This document shows, piece by piece, positions 60,813-64,000 of a DNA stretch of 64,000 bases. The stretch is from Christiangramia portivictoriae DSM 23547 (GTDB lineage: Bacteria; Bacteroidota; Bacteroidia; Flavobacteriales; Flavobacteriaceae). Both the position numbers and the translations under genes were made by a program. Within the stretch, counting starts at the first letter, position 1, and every line of letters begins with the position of its first letter. Below the pieces are notes generated by a model, which had not been told where the DNA came from, made no database searches, and saw only the letters and a program-made list of their open reading frames with translations. The stretch is from the NCBI RefSeq assembly GCF_000423045.1, contig NZ_KE383972.1:391670-455669 (forward strand), written 5' to 3'.

Positions 60813-61526
60813 ATGCAATTATTCTATAATCCAGATATTTCAGAAAATGATAAGCAGGTAATATTTCCAAAGGAGGAAAGCAGACATATCGTTAAAGTAT
60901 TGCGAAAAACCGAAGGAGATGAATTAAGCATTACCAATGGAAATGGGGTGCTTTTTAAGGCGGAGATCATACAGGCAGATATGAAGCAATGTGTTGCCAG
61001 AATAAGTTCTTCTGAAAATCAGCCACCACCACCCTATTATTTACATATGATCGTTGCCCCTACCAAGATGAACGATCGCTATGAATGGTTTCTTGAAAAA
61101 GCCATGGAGATTGGGGTACACGAAATCACTCCGGTAATTTGTGATCATAGCGAACGCAAAACCGTAAAACTGGAACGATACCAAAGAGTACTTCTAAGTG
61201 CCATGAAACAGTCCCTGCACCTGCACTTCCCAAAATTAAACGAACCGGTTAGTTTTGCTGAATTGATGCAGAAACAATTGCAGGGCAATAAACTGATTGC
61301 ACACTGCGAGGAAGATGAAAAGAAACCCTATCTTCAAAACAAACTCAAGACAGGTGGAAGTGTTCATATTCTCATTGGACCTGAAGGTGATTTCAGTCCT
61401 CAGGAGATCCAAACTGCAATGGATGGAGAGTGGCAGCAAGTAAGCCTGGGAGATAGCAGGTTACGTACAGAAACCGCCGCGATCGCAGCCTGTCACACGG
61501 TTGCCCTAATCAATCAAACCTCATGA
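60813..61526 (+). CDS. rsmE: 16S rRNA (uracil-1498-N3)-methyltransferase
   Basis: This 237-residue SPOUT methyltransferase has an N-terminal PUA-like part ('ESRHIVKVLRKTEGDEL') and the C-terminal SAM knot with 'LIGPEGDFSPQEI' and 'SLGDSRLRTETAAI'. It methylates U1498 of 16S rRNA. It is one base from tsaD and overlaps DUF4159 by four bases (ATGA). Confidence 0.95.
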   Translation: MQLFYNPDISENDKQVIFPKEESRHIVKVLRKTEGDELSITNGNGVLFKAEIIQADMKQCVARISSSENQPPPPYYLHMIVAPTKMNDRYEWFLEKAMEIGVHEITPVICDHSERKTVKLERYQRVLLSAMKQSLHLHFPKLNEPVSFAELMQKQLQGNKLIAHCEEDEKKPYLQNKLKTGGSVHILIGPEGDFSPQEIQTAMDGEWQQVSLGDSRLRTETAAIAACHTVALINQTS

Positions 61527-62170
61527 GCAGGCTGGCATTTGTCATCTTAATTTTTGTATCCTTATCATGCAAGTTAAGCGCACAGGAAATTGCGGTTCTT
61601 AAATATAATGGTGGCGGTGACTGGTATGCCAACCCTACTGCTCTACCCAATCTCATAAAATTTTGTAATAAGTATTTACAAACTTCATTAGACGAAAAGC
61701 CAGAAACGGTCGCTCCCGGAAGTACAGATATCTTTCAATATCCATTCATACATATGACCGGGCATGGAAACGTGATATTTAGCGAGGCAGAGATGAAAAA
61801 TCTTCGGGAATACCTGGTGAGTGGAGGATTTCTTCATATAGACGACAATTATGGGATGGATGAATACATCAGACCTTTGCTGAAAGAATTATTTCCGAAT
61901 CAATCTTTACAGGAAATTCCTGTAGATCACGAAATTTTTAAAAATCATTATAAGTTCCCAAACGGCCTTCCCAAAATCCACGAACATGATGCGCAAAGAC
62001 CTCAGGCTTTTGGAATTTTCACAAACAGTAGATTAGTGCTCCTTTATACAGTTGAAAGTGATCTGGGAGATGGCTGGGAGAGTCAGGAGGTTCACAATGA
62101 CCCCGAAGAAGTCAGGGTAAAAGCTCTGCAAATGGGCGCGAACATTATTAAATACGCATTTGAAAATTAA
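61523..62170 (+). CDS. DUF4159 domain exported protein
   Basis: This 215-residue protein has a signal peptide (1-20) and matches DUF4159, with 'NGGGDWYANPTALPNLIKF', 'FIHMTGHGNVIFSEAEM', 'SGGFLHIDDNYGMDEY' and 'EVRVKALQMGANIIKYA'. The function is unknown; related proteins are seen with gliding or membrane complexes of Bacteroidota. It shares an ATGA overlap with rsmE and is 2 bases from the TrmH-like gene. Confidence 0.85.
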   Translation: MSRLAFVILIFVSLSCKLSAQEIAVLKYNGGGDWYANPTALPNLIKFCNKYLQTSLDEKPETVAPGSTDIFQYPFIHMTGHGNVIFSEAEMKNLREYLVSGGFLHIDDNYGMDEYIRPLLKELFPNQSLQEIPVDHEIFKNHYKFPNGLPKIHEHDAQRPQAFGIFTNSRLVLLYTVESDLGDGWESQEVHNDPEEVRVKALQMGANIIKYAFEN

Positions 62171-62172
62171 CT

Positions 62173-62676
62173 ATGCAGCTTACTCACGACACCACTAATT
62201 TTAACTCGAAGAAATTCCCGGTAATTTTACTTTTGGACAATATCACCAGCGAGGCGAACATTGGCAGTATCTTTCGGCTGGCAGATGCCTTTGGAGTTGA
62301 AAAGCTGTTATTTCATGGAACACCACCTAATCTTGACAGTAACCGGTTAAAACGCACGGCCAGAAACACCCATAAAACGGTAGACTTCGAAGTGTACGAG
62401 GACGCTACACCAATGATCACAGATCTCGTGGAAGATGGTTATAAGATGATTGCAGTCGAGATCACTTCGTCAAGCCAGCCAATATCAGATTTTAAAGCCG
62501 ATTCTGAAAAAATCCTTTTAGTAGGCGGAAACGAGAGGCATGGTATTTCCGAAGACATTTTAAAAAACTGCGATTTGGCATACCATATCGAGATGTTCGG
62601 GAAGAATAGCAGCATGAATGTCGCCCAGTCCCTGGGAATTGCTTTGTATGAAATTACAAAAGTACTGTGCAGTTAA
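62173..62676 (+). CDS. SpoU/TrmH-family RNA 2'-O-methyltransferase
   Basis: This 167-residue protein is a small SPOUT methyltransferase. Motif 1 is 'LDNITSEANIGSIFRLADAFG' (about 21-41), motif 2 'ILLVGGNERHGIS' and motif 3 'MFGKNSSMNVAQSLGIAL'. This resembles TrmH/TrmL-like enzymes that methylate tRNA or rRNA ribose. Target position cannot be read. It has no extra N-terminal domain. Confidence 0.9.
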   Translation: MQLTHDTTNFNSKKFPVILLLDNITSEANIGSIFRLADAFGVEKLLFHGTPPNLDSNRLKRTARNTHKTVDFEVYEDATPMITDLVEDGYKMIAVEITSSSQPISDFKADSEKILLVGGNERHGISEDILKNCDLAYHIEMFGKNSSMNVAQSLGIALYEITKVLCS

Positions 62677-62699
62677 TCTAGAAATAATATATTTACGCT

Positions 62700-63788
62700 G
62701 TGAAAGCAAAAGAATTCGCGAACGGTATTTTAAGGGCAGTGGGTATCATGATAGGTATCGTCCTGGCGCTTTATTTTCTATGGGAAATCCAATCGGTGAT
62801 CGTATATATCGCCATTGCCGGAATTATTGCTTTAGTGGGGCGACCCGTCGTTATTTTTCTTCGGAATAAACTCAAACTCCCCAACCAGATTGCCGTGATC
62901 ATAGTATTACTGCTGGTCTTATCGATATTTGTGGGTATCATTTTTGTTTTTGTTCCCATAATCATTGAACAAAGTAAATATCTGGGACAAATCGATGTAG
63001 AAGCTTTTAAAAGCGACCTTAACGATCTGAATGATCAGGTTAATAATTACCTGGGCGTAAACGAATTAAATTTAATCGAAGGTTTAAAAAGAAGTGAATT
63101 TGTAAGAAACTTTGATGTTGCCCTCATTCCGGAATTTCTGAACAATGTTTTCGGGATTTTAGGAACTACCCTGGTCGCCGTGTTTTCGATCATCTTTATT
63201 TCCTTTTTCTTTCTGAAGGATTCCAAATTAATGCTGAACAGTATTCTGGTATTTGCAAATCGTGGTGATGAGAAGAAGTTTCAAAGAGTTTTTAATAAGA
63301 TCAAGGTATTATTAAGTCGCTATTTTGTAGGGTTAACAATGCAAATTGCCGTTTTGTTTTTCCTCTATTCTATTCTGCTAAGTGTTTTTGAGATTAATAA
63401 CCCCATTGCGATCGCGTTTATTTGTGCGTTCCTGAATCTTGTTCCTTACCTTGGACCGCTTTTAGCCGGAATTTTAATGGCTTTATTCGTTATTTCCAGT
63501 TTTCTTGGAGCAGATTTCAGCAGTATTATTCTCCCCAGATTGATCTACGTAATGATGGGATATGCGATTTGTCAATTAATAGACAATTTTATTTCGCAAC
63601 CTATGATCTTTGGCGCCAGTGTAAAATCTCATCCTTTAGAAATATTCCTTATCATTCTCATCGCCGGCCTTTTGTTCGGGATCGCAGGGATGGTGGTCGC
63701 GGTTCCATTTTATACGGCGTTAAAAGTAATCGCCAAGGAATCTTTGAGTGAATACAAGATCGTGAAACGATTAACCCGAGACCTGTAA
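62700..63788 (+). CDS. AI-2E family transporter (PerM-like)
   Basis: This 362-residue membrane protein has about eight helices, with the family end motif 'FISQPMIFGASVKSHPLEIFLIILIAG' (about 300-327, PMIFGxSVxSHP). The start is GTG 62700. The family includes QS exporters and Na/H antiporters, so the substrate is not assigned. It is 23 bases from the methyltransferase gene and 5 from the next. Confidence 0.88.
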   Translation: MKAKEFANGILRAVGIMIGIVLALYFLWEIQSVIVYIAIAGIIALVGRPVVIFLRNKLKLPNQIAVIIVLLLVLSIFVGIIFVFVPIIIEQSKYLGQIDVEAFKSDLNDLNDQVNNYLGVNELNLIEGLKRSEFVRNFDVALIPEFLNNVFGILGTTLVAVFSIIFISFFFLKDSKLMLNSILVFANRGDEKKFQRVFNKIKVLLSRYFVGLTMQIAVLFFLYSILLSVFEINNPIAIAFICAFLNLVPYLGPLLAGILMALFVISSFLGADFSSIILPRLIYVMMGYAICQLIDNFISQPMIFGASVKSHPLEIFLIILIAGLLFGIAGMVVAVPFYTALKVIAKESLSEYKIVKRLTRDL

Positions 63789-63793
63789 AGCTG

Positions 63794-64000
63794 ATGCTAA
63801 ACAAGGCCCTTTTGGACGAGGAGGTACGGTCATTTATCAGGGAAAATCAACAAAAAGATCTGCCTGAATTGATTTTGAAAGGCAGTCCATTTTCTCAAAT
63901 TAGCATACAGGAACTTGCAACGCAAATAAAAGGAAGACGTGTTGCAGAAAAAAAGTTTCCGCTGCTTTTCCATAAACAGCGTATACTGTATCCGCCAAAA
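63794..64000 (+). CDS. THUMP-like class I SAM methyltransferase, 5' end (cut by window)
   Basis: The frame from ATG 63794 stays open for 69 codons to the window edge. The N-terminal sequence, including 'FIRENQQKDLPELILKG' and 'SIQELATQIKGRRVAEKKFP', resembles the start of a flavobacterial THUMP-like SAM-dependent methyltransferase. The catalytic part lies outside the window, so the assignment is from recall of the N-terminus only. Confidence 0.55.
   Translation, partial: MLNKALLDEEVRSFIRENQQKDLPELILKGSPFSQISIQELATQIKGRRVAEKKFPLLFHKQRILYPPK

Noticed and set aside
1-64000. tRNA, rRNA, CRISPR arrays, insertion sequences
   Set aside because: The intergenic gaps are short and I saw no cloverleaf, direct repeat array or transposase frame.

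Overview
The window reads as chromosomal DNA from a marine-type member of the Flavobacteriaceae (Bacteroidota), most like Gramella/Christiangramia or a close relative. The evidence is AT-rich DNA with short intergenic gaps, several lipoproteins with Bacteroidota-style lipoboxes, TAnnTTTG-like promoter elements, frequent TTG/GTG starts without clear Shine-Dalgarno sites, and typical flavobacterial families (DUF4251, DUF1835, DUF4159, BshA, a fused E1 alpha/beta dehydrogenase, a 661-aa Aquifex-type aconitase). The genus is an inference from protein flavour, not a database result. I see no rRNA, tRNA, CRISPR array, insertion sequence or prophage.

Layout. 1-5.2 kb: the 3' part of an M16 peptidase gene, then a multi-PAS hybrid sensor kinase split by a -1 frame change at a T TTA AAA heptamer, followed by a stand-alone receiver protein. 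5.2-10 kb: small envelope and housekeeping genes (PepSY-like lipoprotein, SRAP/YedK, divergent MsrA-like protein, DoxX-like protein, DUF4251 lipoprotein, FNT channel, guanine deaminase, HPF). 10-12 kb: aconitase. 12.3-19.3 kb: a degenerate metallo-beta-lactamase-fold gene followed by an eight-gene, tightly packed, same-strand cluster. That cluster encodes an FAD oxidoreductase, a methyltransferase, a type III polyketide synthase, an enoyl-reductase-like SDR, a FabZ-like dehydratase, a FabF-like ketosynthase, an ACP and a phosphopantetheinyl transferase. 19.3-23 kb: OmpA and lipocalin-like lipoproteins, a 53-residue DUF1328 protein, and the fused branched-chain 2-oxoacid dehydrogenase E1.

23-33 kb runs mainly on the plus strand: 2OG-Fe(II) oxygenase, SUI1 factor, DUF1835, uridine phosphorylase, polyphosphate kinase overlapping a cytoplasmic solute-binding-fold protein, a barrel protein, Ung (minus strand), a MutS2-like protein without an Smr domain, and a DCC-family protein. 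33-41 kb, minus strand: dicarboxylate symporter, chorismate synthase, a receiver/PAS-kinase pair and a large FAD/Fe-S oxidoreductase. 41.7-50.6 kb, minus strand: a long envelope and redox block (BshA, GH3-beta-lactamase fusion, an unknown protein, two Fe-S proteins, an MCE/MlaD protein and an amidase), divergent from LptD at 50.7 kb. 53.4-59.7 kb: RidA, then methylglyoxal synthase, PfkA and TamB. 59.8-64 kb: TsaD, RsmE, DUF4159, TrmH-like, AI-2E-family protein and the 5' end of a THUMP-like methyltransferase gene.

The best candidate for an undescribed system is the type III PKS plus mini fatty-acid-synthase cluster. Its gene content suggests that a dedicated ACP-bound acyl chain is built, reduced and passed to the type III PKS, and that the resulting alkyl-aromatic or pyrone lipid is methylated and redox-tailored. 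The second point of interest is the possible programmed -1 frameshift in the hybrid kinase.
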